From Cloacibacterium caeni (GTDB lineage Bacteria; Bacteroidota; Bacteroidia; Flavobacteriales; Weeksellaceae): a stretch of DNA of 64,000 nucleotides. The stretch spans positions 1,054,001-1,118,000 of the forward strand of contig NZ_OU015321.1 of NCBI RefSeq assembly GCF_907163105.1, given 5' to 3'. Shown piece by piece: positions 1 through 7,292 of this stretch (position 1 is its first letter; every line of letters starts with the position of its first letter). A program made the position numbers and the translations under genes. Below the pieces are notes generated by a model. The model saw only the letters and a program-made list of their open reading frames with translations, was not told the origin of the DNA and searched no databases.

Positions 1-72
1 CTTATACTTTAATATTCAGACATTTCTATAATCTTAAAATTTTTACTACATTTATAACTCAATTTCAAGAAT

Positions 73-456
73 ATGGAAAATCTTAAATCCTTGACTTCTG
101 GTGAAGAACAAGTCATGAAAATCATTTGGAAACTTGGCCCTACTTATCTTAAAGACATTATGCTTGCTTTTCCCGAGCCAAAACCACACCAAAATACCGT
201 TTCTACTTTTTTGAAAAATTTGGTTACCAAAAACTATCTAAAACCTGTTTCTGAAGGAAGAATTCATAAATATGAAATCTCTGTAACTCAGGAAAATTAT
301 AAAAAAACACTGTTAAAAAACTTCATTCTTAATTTTTACGATAATAATCCTAATGCTTTATTAGTGGACTTAATGAACGAAGGAATGGTTCAGCTTTCTG
401 TGCCTGAAAAAGAAAAGGACAAAGACAAAAAGAAGAAAAAGAAAAAGAAAAAATAA
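73..456 (+). CDS. BlaI/MecI/CopY-family transcriptional repressor
   Basis: This 127-residue protein matches the BlaI/MecI/CopY winged-helix repressors: an N-terminal LTSGEEQVMKIIWK helix, the recognition-helix region HQNTVSTFLKNLVTKNYL (about residues 42-59), then a short dimerisation helix. Family members repress beta-lactamase or copper genes and are released by proteolysis through a BlaR1 partner. No blaR1, peptidase or beta-lactamase gene lies in the window, and the next gene is a DUF4153 membrane protein, so the target is unknown. The C-terminus ends in an unusual run of about nine lysines preceded by alternating Lys/Glu/Asp, not a normal part of the fold. The family call is firm; the role is not. 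Confidence 0.85.
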   Translation: MENLKSLTSGEEQVMKIIWKLGPTYLKDIMLAFPEPKPHQNTVSTFLKNLVTKNYLKPVSEGRIHKYEISVTQENYKKTLLKNFILNFYDNNPNALLVDLMNEGMVQLSVPEKEKDKDKKKKKKKKK

Positions 457-533
457 CTCTGTTGGATAATGGATGTTATAGGTGAGAAGTTTATGAAATA
501 GAGCACCCTTTTTCCAACTTCAAAACATACATC

Positions 534-2333
534 ATGATTACAAAATTTAAGGAAATCTGGGGGAAAACCGACGATATTATTTTAAGATATCCAATGGTTC
601 TTACCGCAGCGCTTATTGCAGCTATTTCTGCAGTTGTTGCAATAGAAATTGACCATCAAGACAATCAGTTTTTGGTAACCAAATTGGCTTTTACCGGATG
701 TTTGGGAATTTCGCTGATGTTTGGTATTAAAATGCTCTCTCAAAGAATTGGTAGAGGTTTTCTTTTAGAAATTTTGGGAGCTGCATTTCTCGTTTGGTTC
801 TATTTTTATTTGCCAAACTCCGAAAAGCAATTTACAGAAGTAAATGGTTTTGTGATTTTTGCGTTGGTCATTTTATCACACTTATTCGTTTCATTTTCAG
901 GATTTTTGAATAAAAAACCAGAACTTAATTTTTGGCAATTCAATAAAAATTTATTTATCAATATTTTCTTGACTGCCGTTTTCACAGGCGTTTTGGTTTT
1001 GGGAGTTGTTTTGGCGATTTTGGCGGTTGATAAATTATTTGACTTCAATTTTAACAATAATCTTTATCCTAAAACCATTCTGTTTTTAGCCATTTCAGGA
1101 AGCACTTTCATTTTTCTAATTTTTAACGACAAAGGAATTTTTCAACTCGAAAAAGACGGAAGCTACCCACAAATCCTAAAATTTTTCACACAGTTTGTTC
1201 TTATTCCGCTATTATTAATTTATGTAACCATTTTATATTTCTACGCAGGTAAAATATTGATTAACTGGGAATTACCACGAGGTTGGGTTTCTTATCTCAT
1301 CTTGATTTATTCAGTGGTTGGGATATTAGCATTGCTTTTGGTTCATCCACTGAAAGAAGAATCTGCAAAATCTTGGGTAAAAGTTTTCTCCAAAATTTTC
1401 TATTACACGCTTATTCCATTATTGGTTTTACTTTTTGTAGCGATTTTTACCAGAATTTTAGAATATGGTTATACAGAACCGAGATATTTCGTTTTGTTAT
1501 TGGCAATTTGGCTTACCACAGTCGTTTTTTATTTTATTTTTTACAAAAAAGCGACCATTAAATTTGTACCGATTTCACTGTTTATCTTCGGTGTATTTGC
1601 ATTGATTTTCCCTTATGTCAATGCTTTTTCTACCGCTAAAAGAAGTCAAAAAACAGAATTACAACAAATTCTAACCAAAAACCAACTTTTAGAAAAAGGA
1701 AAAATTAATTTTGAAAAAGCGATTCAAGATTCAGTGGCTATTGAAATTGCCAATAAATTTCAATTTCTAAACGAAAGAAATCAACAAGCATTTCTACTGA
1801 ATTTTATCCCAAAAACTCATCTTTCTAAATTCAAAAAAATATTAGAAAAAGAAAGATATATGGTGAACTCAGAAATAAGAATTTCTTTCAAAAACACCCT
1901 TAAATCTAAAGAAAATAAAGATTATCAGTATAATTATCAAGGAGTGTTTTCTAGCAAAAGAAATTATGACATTCAGAACTACGAAAAACTTATTGTTTTT
2001 AGCAATATTGATATTCAAAATGAAGAACAATTAAACGATTATAAGCTAAAGACAAAACCAATTAGAAATAGTTATATTTTCTCAGGATATATCATTGATT
2101 TAGAATCACCTACTAAAGTTACTCAATCTTATGATTTAACTCCATTTCTCAAAAAACAATTAGAAAAAGATAATGCAGACCAACTCAGTACTCCATTGGA
2201 AGAAATCTCTACAGAATTTGATTTGCACCAGTATCATTTCAAAGTATATTTTTCAGAAATCATCAACAATAAAGTAAACAAAAAAGATGATATTTCTGTG
2301 AGAGACATGGTCATTTTAGTCAAGAAAAAATAA
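534..2333 (+). CDS. DUF4153 domain-containing integral membrane protein
   Basis: The 599-residue product has an N-terminal half (about residues 15-370) made almost entirely of hydrophobic segments, roughly ten membrane spans, followed by a hydrophilic C-terminal region (about 375-599) rich in Lys, Asn and Gln. This resembles the DUF4153 membrane proteins common in Bacteroidota, whose function is unknown. It lies 77 bp after the BlaI-like repressor on the same strand and could be co-transcribed with it; I infer only a possible regulatory link. No catalytic motif was recognised. It ends just before a strong bidirectional terminator shared with the convergent RRM gene. Confidence 0.7.
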   Translation: MITKFKEIWGKTDDIILRYPMVLTAALIAAISAVVAIEIDHQDNQFLVTKLAFTGCLGISLMFGIKMLSQRIGRGFLLEILGAAFLVWFYFYLPNSEKQFTEVNGFVIFALVILSHLFVSFSGFLNKKPELNFWQFNKNLFINIFLTAVFTGVLVLGVVLAILAVDKLFDFNFNNNLYPKTILFLAISGSTFIFLIFNDKGIFQLEKDGSYPQILKFFTQFVLIPLLLIYVTILYFYAGKILINWELPRGWVSYLILIYSVVGILALLLVHPLKEESAKSWVKVFSKIFYYTLIPLLVLLFVAIFTRILEYGYTEPRYFVLLLAIWLTTVVFYFIFYKKATIKFVPISLFIFGVFALIFPYVNAFSTAKRSQKTELQQILTKNQLLEKGKINFEKAIQDSVAIEIANKFQFLNERNQQAFLLNFIPKTHLSKFKKILEKERYMVNSEIRISFKNTLKSKENKDYQYNYQGVFSSKRNYDIQNYEKLIVFSNIDIQNEEQLNDYKLKTKPIRNSYIFSGYIIDLESPTKVTQSYDLTPFLKKQLEKDNADQLSTPLEEISTEFDLHQYHFKVYFSEIINNKVNKKDDISVRDMVILVKKK

Positions 2334-2355
2334 TTTCGAAATAGACCAATAAAAA

Positions 2356-2390
2356 AAGCGACTCATTCCTGAGTCGCTTCATTTTTTTCT
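2356..2390. terminator. Bidirectional intrinsic terminator
   Basis: A 10-bp perfect stem (AAGCGACTCA / TGAGTCGCTT) with loop TTCC is flanked by an A-run on the left and a T-run on the right. It can therefore terminate both the DUF4153 gene and the convergent RRM gene. Confidence 0.9.
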
Positions 2391-2405
2391 TTGAAAAAAG
2401 ATTGT

Positions 2406-2753
2406 TTACCAACGGCTTCCACCTCTATCGTTTCCACCTCTGTTATTTCCGTAACCACCTCTGTTTCCGTAACCACCACCTCTGTTGTTATCGAAACTTC
2501 TTCTTGGTTTTTCTTCTCTTGGTTTCGCTTCAGAAACGTTAAGTTCTTTTCCGTTAAATTCTTTACCGTTTAGAGCTTCAACTGCTTGTTGACCTTCTTC
2601 ATCACTCATTTCTACGAATCCGAAACCTCTACTTCTACCTGTTTCTTTGTCTGTAATAATTTTGCACGAAGTAACTTCGCCAAATTCTGAAAATAAATCT
2701 TGTAACTGATAATCTTTAGTTACGTAATTGATGTTTGAAACAAAAATGTTCAT
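2406..2753 (-). CDS. RRM-type RNA-binding protein with RGG tail
   Basis: A single RNA-recognition motif fills residues 1-78: RNP2 is IFVSNI at about residues 3-8 and RNP1 is RGFGFVEM at about residues 42-49, with the expected aromatic residues. The tail (about 86-115) is a Gly/Arg/Asn-rich RGG-like segment. Small RRM proteins of this kind are common in Bacteroidota and cyanobacteria and are thought to bind RNA, often as cold-induced chaperones. The ATG at 2753 gives a start with RNP2 in the normal place. The upstream 130 bp is AT-rich and could hold a long 5' leader, but I see no clear structure there. Confidence 0.92.
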   Translation of the reverse strand: MNIFVSNINYVTKDYQLQDLFSEFGEVTSCKIITDKETGRSRGFGFVEMSDEEGQQAVEALNGKEFNGKELNVSEAKPREEKPRRSFDNNRGGGYGNRGGYGNNRGGNDRGGSRW

Positions 2754-2893
2754 TGTTAAAAAAATTAAATTAAAATTGTCCTAAATGATTGAATTATAAA
2801 AGATGACAAAAAACGAATGAACATTATTTTGAAAAACATTTATAAGAAATCTTTCGCAAGATACAACAATAAATGACATAAACAATTTTTATT

Positions 2894-3026
2894 TTGGCGT
2901 GCCCTATTTCCCAAATCCTAAATTCCTGTAAAATAGGTCGTTCTACGCTCACTCGCTTCCCGAAAATAAATTTTCGGGAGAGCTCAGACAAATCGCTTCG
3001 CACTCACGCAAACTCCCGTTATAAAA
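2894..3026. repeat. Degenerate structured dispersed element (GGCGTGCCC...CACGCAAACTCCC type)
   Basis: This is the only notable structure in the gap between the RRM and aldo/keto reductase genes. It opens with GGCGTGCCC, contains a perfect 9-bp stem (TCCCGAAAA at 2958-2966 with TTTTCGGGA at 2971-2979), and closes with CGCACTCACGCAAACTCCC. Its base composition is clearly higher in G+C than its flanks. From memory it resembles a family of about 100-150-bp intergenic elements scattered in Bacteroidota genomes; I could not run a search. A six-base CTCTAC-type low-complexity stretch follows at about 3058-3076. Confidence 0.55.
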
Positions 3027-3080
3027 CACCACTTAACCTCAAAAAAACTACTCAACCTTTACCTCTACCTCTACCTAATT

Positions 3081-3947
3081 CTACGCCACTTTATGCCCCA
3101 AACTGGCTTCTAAAAGAGTAAACCAATCTTCTATTGTTAAATTTATTTCTAGAGATTTTCTAAGAGATTTTATGCTTTCCGCTTTAGATGTTCCTATAAT
3201 CGGTAAAATTTTAGCAGGATGTTTTAGGAGAAACGCAAGTAAAAGTTGCGCTTCGTCTGCATTATATTTTTTAGACAAATCACCCAAAACAGACTTTATT
3301 CTCGCTGTTCTTTCAGAATCTTCTGCGAAATAACTTCCCATCACACTCCAAGCCATAGGTTGCAACTTTTTCATCATCATTTGGTCAATCGTTCCATCGT
3401 AAAAAGCTTTGGTTTCCGTCAAAGAAATTTCTACTTGATTGGTTACCAATTGCGGAAAATATTTAGAAATTAAATCAAACTGAGTAACAGAAAAATTGCT
3501 CACCCCGAAATCTCTCACTTTTCCAGAACTTCTTAAAATCCCAAATGCAGCAGCTATTTCTTCAGGATTCATGAGTGGAGACGGTCTGTGTAATAATAGC
3601 AAATCTATATAATCTGTTTTTAGATTTTTTAAACTCTCATCTACCTGATTCAGAATATATTCTTTAGAATAATTATAGTATTTCAACGGAAAATTTTTCT
3701 TTTCAGAAGGCATACAAATTCCACATTTAGTAATCAACTGAATTTTTTCACGTTCAATTTTCATCTCAGAAAAAGCATTTCCGAACAATTCTTCTGTAGT
3801 ATAACCACCATAAATATCGGCATGGTCAAAAGTATACAAACCTTCTTCTAAAGACGTTTCTATTAATTTTTGCACACCACTTTCAGAATGATTGGCTCCC
3901 CAAATTCCCCATCGCATTACCCCAATGATAATTTTTGAAAAATCCAT
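3081..3947 (-). CDS. Aldo/keto reductase
   Basis: The 288-residue product has the AKR TIM-barrel signature: the catalytic Asp/Tyr region in TFDHADIYGGYTTEELFG, the Lys of LITKCGI, the His of LLLLHRPSPLM, and a C-terminal cofactor region LPIIGTSKAESI. It resembles the YdhF-type NADPH oxidoreductases. I chose the ATG at 3947 because an in-frame upstream extension to 4025 would run through a TAnnTTTG promoter box at 3963-3970 and because the family begins close to this Met. It is divergent from the HMA-AraC regulator gene. The substrate cannot be predicted. Confidence 0.9.
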   Translation of the reverse strand: MDFSKIIIGVMRWGIWGANHSESGVQKLIETSLEEGLYTFDHADIYGGYTTEELFGNAFSEMKIEREKIQLITKCGICMPSEKKNFPLKYYNYSKEYILNQVDESLKNLKTDYIDLLLLHRPSPLMNPEEIAAAFGILRSSGKVRDFGVSNFSVTQFDLISKYFPQLVTNQVEISLTETKAFYDGTIDQMMMKKLQPMAWSVMGSYFAEDSERTARIKSVLGDLSKKYNADEAQLLLAFLLKHPAKILPIIGTSKAESIKSLRKSLEINLTIEDWFTLLEASLGHKVA

Positions 3948-3962
3948 AATTTTAATTTTTAT

Positions 3963-3970
3963 CAAAGATA
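3963..3970 (-). promoter_or_regulatory. -7 promoter box (TATCTTTG) for the aldo/keto reductase
   Basis: On the minus strand this reads TATCTTTG, an exact match to the Bacteroidota TAnnTTTG -7 element, 15 nt upstream of the ATG at 3947. No convincing -33 TTTG was found. Confidence 0.55.
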
Positions 3971-3995
3971 AGAAAACTACATGTTCTAAAAGTTG

Positions 3996-4003
3996 TATTT
4001 TTG
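3996..4003 (+). promoter_or_regulatory. -7 promoter box (TATTTTTG) for the HMA-AraC regulator
   Basis: TATTTTTG matches TAnnTTTG and ends 7 nt before the ATG at 4011. It lies back-to-back with the minus-strand box at 3963-3970, giving a compact divergent promoter region in which one bound regulator could affect both genes. Confidence 0.5.
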
Positions 4004-4010
4004 TGAATAT

Positions 4011-4574
4011 ATGATGGCTATTCACATTAAAAACATGGTTTGTAACCGCTGTATCACTGCAGTGGAAGACGTCTTTCGAAAGTCTGAAATTGATTTCGTT
4101 TCGGTGAATTTGGGTTGGGTGGATATTTCTACAGAAATTTCAAAAAATCAGCTTCAAAAACTCAACGAAAATTTACAAAAAATAGGTTTTGAAATTCTAG
4201 AAGATGCATCACAAAAACAAATTGAAAACATCAAAAAACTGATTTTAGAAAAAGTTCAGAATCTTGATATTAATGAAGATTTCTTGCTTTCTAAATACCT
4301 TTCAGATCAACTCAACAAAGAATACAGCAGTATTTCTAAGGTTTTTTCACAAACAGAAAACATTACTTTAGAACAATATTTCATTCTTCAAAAAATTGAA
4401 AAAGTAAAAGAGCTTTTGATTTATCGCGAACTCACGCTTTCTCAAATTGCAGACAAACTGGGTTATAAAACCGTTCAACATCTTTCTCAACAGTTCAAAA
4501 AAATCACAGGATTTTCGCCATCACAATTTCAGGAACTCAAAGAAAAAAAGAGACTTCCTATTGATTTGATTTAA
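4011..4574 (+). CDS. AraC-family regulator fused to an HMA-like metal-binding domain
   Basis: The 187-residue protein begins with an HMA-like ferredoxin fold (about residues 1-65) carrying a metal site MVCNRC (Cys11 and Cys14), the same M-x-C-x-x-C pattern used by copper chaperones. The C-terminal half (about 105-180) is a two-helix-turn-helix AraC DNA-binding domain, ending LGYKTVQHLSQQFKKITGFSP. No sugar-binding cupin is present, so the HMA domain probably serves as the sensor. The next gene is a copper-type P1B-ATPase whose own HMA carries MSCEGC. I infer a one-component copper (or silver) sensor that controls copA. The start could be ATG 4011 or 4014. Confidence 0.85.
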   Translation: MMAIHIKNMVCNRCITAVEDVFRKSEIDFVSVNLGWVDISTEISKNQLQKLNENLQKIGFEILEDASQKQIENIKKLILEKVQNLDINEDFLLSKYLSDQLNKEYSSISKVFSQTENITLEQYFILQKIEKVKELLIYRELTLSQIADKLGYKTVQHLSQQFKKITGFSPSQFQELKEKKRLPIDLI

Positions 4575-4651
4575 AATTTTCATTTCACAAAATCTTAAAA
4601 ATCTAAATTTCATAACATTCTGCCATGATTTGATAATGGTTTTTATTTGAT

Positions 4652-4659
4652 TAATTTTG
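4652..4659 (+). promoter_or_regulatory. -7 promoter box (TAATTTTG) for copA
   Basis: TAATTTTG matches TAnnTTTG, with a TTTG at 4629-4632, 19 nt upstream, as a good -33 element. It lies 24 nt before the ATG at 4684 and argues against the longer reading frame from 4657. Confidence 0.6.
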
Positions 4660-4683
4660 AAATTTGTATCAAAATTAAGAAAG

Positions 4684-7227
4684 ATGAATACCAAAAAATA
4701 TAACGTTCTGGGAATGTCTTGCGAAGGCTGTCAGAAAAAGATTTCTTCTGCTTTAAATAATGTTGAAGGAATAAAAGCAGATGTAAATCTCGCAGGAAAT
4801 TTCGTTGAAATCACTTCTGAACAAGAAATAGACTTAGAAAAACTTAATTCTGAGCTTAAAAATGCAGGAAACTACGTTTTAGAAGATCCAGAAAAACCAA
4901 AATCTACAGAATTTATTCCACCTCAAGACAGAGTTTCTATAAGTTCGGTTTATTATTGCCCAATGGAATGTGAAGGCGATAAAGTCTATTTCGTGCAAGG
5001 TAAACGTTGTCCAGTTTGCAATATGTATTGCGTTCCGATTGAAGAAAAGCAATCAGCAATCAGCAATCAGCAATCAGCTGAAAGCAAAAAGCCGACTGCA
5101 GAAAGCGGTTACTATTGTCCCATGTTTTGTGAAGGCGATAAAACCTATCCCGAAAATGTAGGTTGCCCAGTTTGCGGAATGGATTTGGTTAAAATCACTG
5201 GCAATGATGATGAATCTGAAGACGATACCTATAAAAATTTGAAAAAGAAATTTTGGATTTCGGTTGCTTTTACGCTTCCCGTTTTTATTTTATCGATGGG
5301 AGGAATGTTTTTTGAGTTTCCTTTTAGTTCAAGAATTTCTGGAATTTTACAATTGATTTTCACGCTTCCTGTCGTATTTTTCACGGGTTGGTTTTTGTTC
5401 AAAAGAGCTTGGATTTCTTTTAAATCTTGGAATCTTAATATGTTTTCATTAATTGGTTTGGGAGCAAGTGCTGCTTTTATTTACAGCATTTTCGCACTCA
5501 CTTTTCCGAGTTTAATTCCGCATGAATTTATGCAAAATCATCACGAAGTACCGTTGTATTTCGAAGCAGTTGCCGTGATTTTAACTTTGGTAATTTTCGG
5601 ACAAATGTTGGAAGCAAAAGCCCATCAAAAAACCGGAAACGCCATTAAAGAATTGATGAATCTATCGCCAAAAGAAGCACATCTTATTCAGAATAATGTA
5701 GAAAAAAATATTTCAATTTCAGAAGTTAAGATTGGAGATATTCTAAAAGTAAAACCAGGAGAAAAAATTCCAGTTGACGGAGAAATCATCGAAGGAAATA
5801 CCACGATTGACGAAAGCATGATTACAGGTGAACCTATTCCTGCTGAGAAAAAATTAGGCGACAAAGTAACTTCTGGAACCATCAACGGAAACCAAGTTTT
5901 CCTCATGAAAACAGAGAAAATTGGCAAAGACACGCTACTTTCTCAAATTATTGAAATGGTAAATGCTGCAAGCCGAAGTAAAGCGCCAATCCAAAAACTA
6001 ACGGATAAAGTTTCTAAAATTTTTGTTCCTGTGGTGATTGCTATTTCAGTTTTGACGTTCATTTTTTGGTATTTTTTCGGTGGAGAAAATCGTGCGATTT
6101 TTGCTTTGGTTAATGCTTTAGCGGTTTTAATTGTAGCTTGTCCTTGCGCTCTTGGTTTGGCGACACCAATGTCTGTAATGGTAGGAATTGGAAAAGGAGC
6201 AAGAAATGGAATTTTGATTAAAAACGCAGAAGCTTTGGAAGAAATGGAGAAAGTAAACGTGATTATTACTGATAAAACAGGAACTTTAACCGAAGGAAAG
6301 CCTTCTTTGACTCAAATTTTCTCAGAAAATATTCCAGAAAATGAAGCATTACAGTTGGCGGCTTCTCTCAATAAAAACTCTGAACATCCACTTTCACAAG
6401 CGGTTTTAAATAAAGCTAAATTCTTCGACTCCGCTCAGAATGACAACTTAAAAGAAGTTAAAAACTTTGAAAACATTTCAGGTAGAGGAATTTTAGGAGA
6501 AATTGATAGCAAAAAATTGTTCCTTGGAAATATTCATTATCTCAAAGAAAATCATTTTGAAATTTCTGAAAATCTACTTCAAAAAGCCCAAATTCTAGAA
6601 AACGAAGCAAATACCGTTTCTTACTTAACCATCGATGAAAAAGCTGTGGCTGTTTTTGGTTTTAAAGATAAAATCAAAGACAATGCAAAATCTGCCATCA
6701 AATCTTTACAAAATAAAGGCATTGAAGTTATCATGATGACAGGCGATAATGAAGCCACTGCAAAACACGTTGCAGAAAGTCTTGGCATCAAAAAATATTT
6801 TGCGAATTGTCTTCCTCAAGACAAAATAAACGAGGTTAAAAACCTCCAAACTCAAGGAAAAATTGTTGCTATGACAGGCGATGGAATCAATGATGCTCCT
6901 GCTCTAGCACAAGCCAACGTAGGAATTGCAATGGGAACAGGAACTGATATTGCTATGAATTCCGCAGAAATTACTTTACTGAAAGGCGACATTTCTGGCG
7001 TTGCAAAATCTAAAATTTTGAGCGAAAAAATGATGAAAAATGTAAAAGAAAACTTGTTTTTTGCTTTTGCTTACAACACACTCGGAATTCCGATTGCTGC
7101 AGGTTTACTCTATCCTATTTTTGGAGTTTTATTGTCTCCAATGTTTGCTGCTGCTGCCATGAGTTTTTCTTCCGTTTCTGTGATTGCTAATTCTCTGAGA
7201 TTGAATAATGTGAAGTTGAAAATTTAA
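4684..7227 (+). CDS. copA: Copper-type heavy-metal P1B-ATPase
   Basis: This 847-residue inner-membrane exporter has, in order: an HMA domain with MSCEGC (Cys13, Cys16); two Cys-rich heavy-metal-binding domains (about residues 90-121 and 143-173, each YYCPM-x-CEGDK then CPVC); membrane helices; the TGEP actuator loop; the ion-path CPC motif (about 486-488, in ACPCALGLATP); the phosphorylated Asp in DKTGTLTEGK (about 530); the HP motif; and the GDGINDAPAL hinge. CPC plus the C-terminal MSFSSVSVIANSLR indicate Cu(I)/Ag(I). Two short tracts look like inserted dispersed repeats: residues about 122-141, between the two Cys-rich domains, and about 580-588, in the nucleotide-binding domain. It follows the HMA-AraC regulator and is probably controlled by it. 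Confidence 0.95.
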   Translation: MNTKKYNVLGMSCEGCQKKISSALNNVEGIKADVNLAGNFVEITSEQEIDLEKLNSELKNAGNYVLEDPEKPKSTEFIPPQDRVSISSVYYCPMECEGDKVYFVQGKRCPVCNMYCVPIEEKQSAISNQQSAESKKPTAESGYYCPMFCEGDKTYPENVGCPVCGMDLVKITGNDDESEDDTYKNLKKKFWISVAFTLPVFILSMGGMFFEFPFSSRISGILQLIFTLPVVFFTGWFLFKRAWISFKSWNLNMFSLIGLGASAAFIYSIFALTFPSLIPHEFMQNHHEVPLYFEAVAVILTLVIFGQMLEAKAHQKTGNAIKELMNLSPKEAHLIQNNVEKNISISEVKIGDILKVKPGEKIPVDGEIIEGNTTIDESMITGEPIPAEKKLGDKVTSGTINGNQVFLMKTEKIGKDTLLSQIIEMVNAASRSKAPIQKLTDKVSKIFVPVVIAISVLTFIFWYFFGGENRAIFALVNALAVLIVACPCALGLATPMSVMVGIGKGARNGILIKNAEALEEMEKVNVIITDKTGTLTEGKPSLTQIFSENIPENEALQLAASLNKNSEHPLSQAVLNKAKFFDSAQNDNLKEVKNFENISGRGILGEIDSKKLFLGNIHYLKENHFEISENLLQKAQILENEANTVSYLTIDEKAVAVFGFKDKIKDNAKSAIKSLQNKGIEVIMMTGDNEATAKHVAESLGIKKYFANCLPQDKINEVKNLQTQGKIVAMTGDGINDAPALAQANVGIAMGTGTDIAMNSAEITLLKGDISGVAKSKILSEKMMKNVKENLFFAFAYNTLGIPIAAGLLYPIFGVLLSPMFAAAAMSFSSVSVIANSLRLNNVKLKI
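5049..5106 (+). repeat. In-frame heptamer repeat tract inside copA
   Basis: Four perfect copies of GCAATCA (5049-5076) are followed by a GCTGAAAGC / GCAGAAAGC segment (to 5106). It encodes a Gln/Ser/Ala-rich linker containing AISNQQS between the two Cys-rich metal-binding domains. The same four-copy array plus GCAGAAAGC segment occurs in hemN (37682-37745), and a degraded relative lies at 42511-42589. Confidence 0.85.
6421..6445 (+). repeat. Dispersed 25-bp sequence (CGACTCCGCTCAGAATGACA type) in copA
   Basis: A 25-bp tract ending CGACTCCGCTCAGAATGACA encodes FFDSAQND in the nucleotide-binding domain, just after the HP motif and the helix AVLNKAK. Its CTCCGCTCAG core is strikingly G+C-rich beside the surrounding AT-rich codons. 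From memory the same sequence occurs as an intergenic repeat in many bacterial genomes, so I read it as a tolerated in-frame repeat insertion. Confidence 0.55.
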
Positions 7228-7233
7228 CTAAAA

Positions 7234-7278
7234 TTCACACGAATGCACAAATATTTCATAAATTCGTGTATTCGTGGC
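7234..7278. repeat. Short inverted repeat (ACACGAAT / ATTCGTGT) between copA and the sirtuin gene
   Basis: ACACGAAT at 7237-7244 pairs with ATTCGTGT at 7262-7269, followed by ATTCGTGGC. It lies just after the copA stop and could form a weak hairpin, but no T-run follows, so it is probably not a terminator. The ATTCGTG-x-ATTCGTGGC wording is one I recall as dispersed in flavobacterial genomes. Confidence 0.4.
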
Positions 7279-7292
7279 AAAACTATAAATTA

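Noticed and set aside
2391-2573. Plus-strand Ser/Thr-rich open frame opposite the RRM protein
   Set aside because: It is the mirror of the glycine-rich RGG tail of the RRM gene, which has clear RNP motifs.
5049-5106. The (GCAATCA)4 tract as a CRISPR or phase-variation array
   Set aside because: Units are contiguous heptamers with no spacers, and the frame stays open at any copy number because the unit has no stop codon in this orientation; a change in copy number not divisible by three would still shift the rest of copA, so it is unlikely to be a functional switch.
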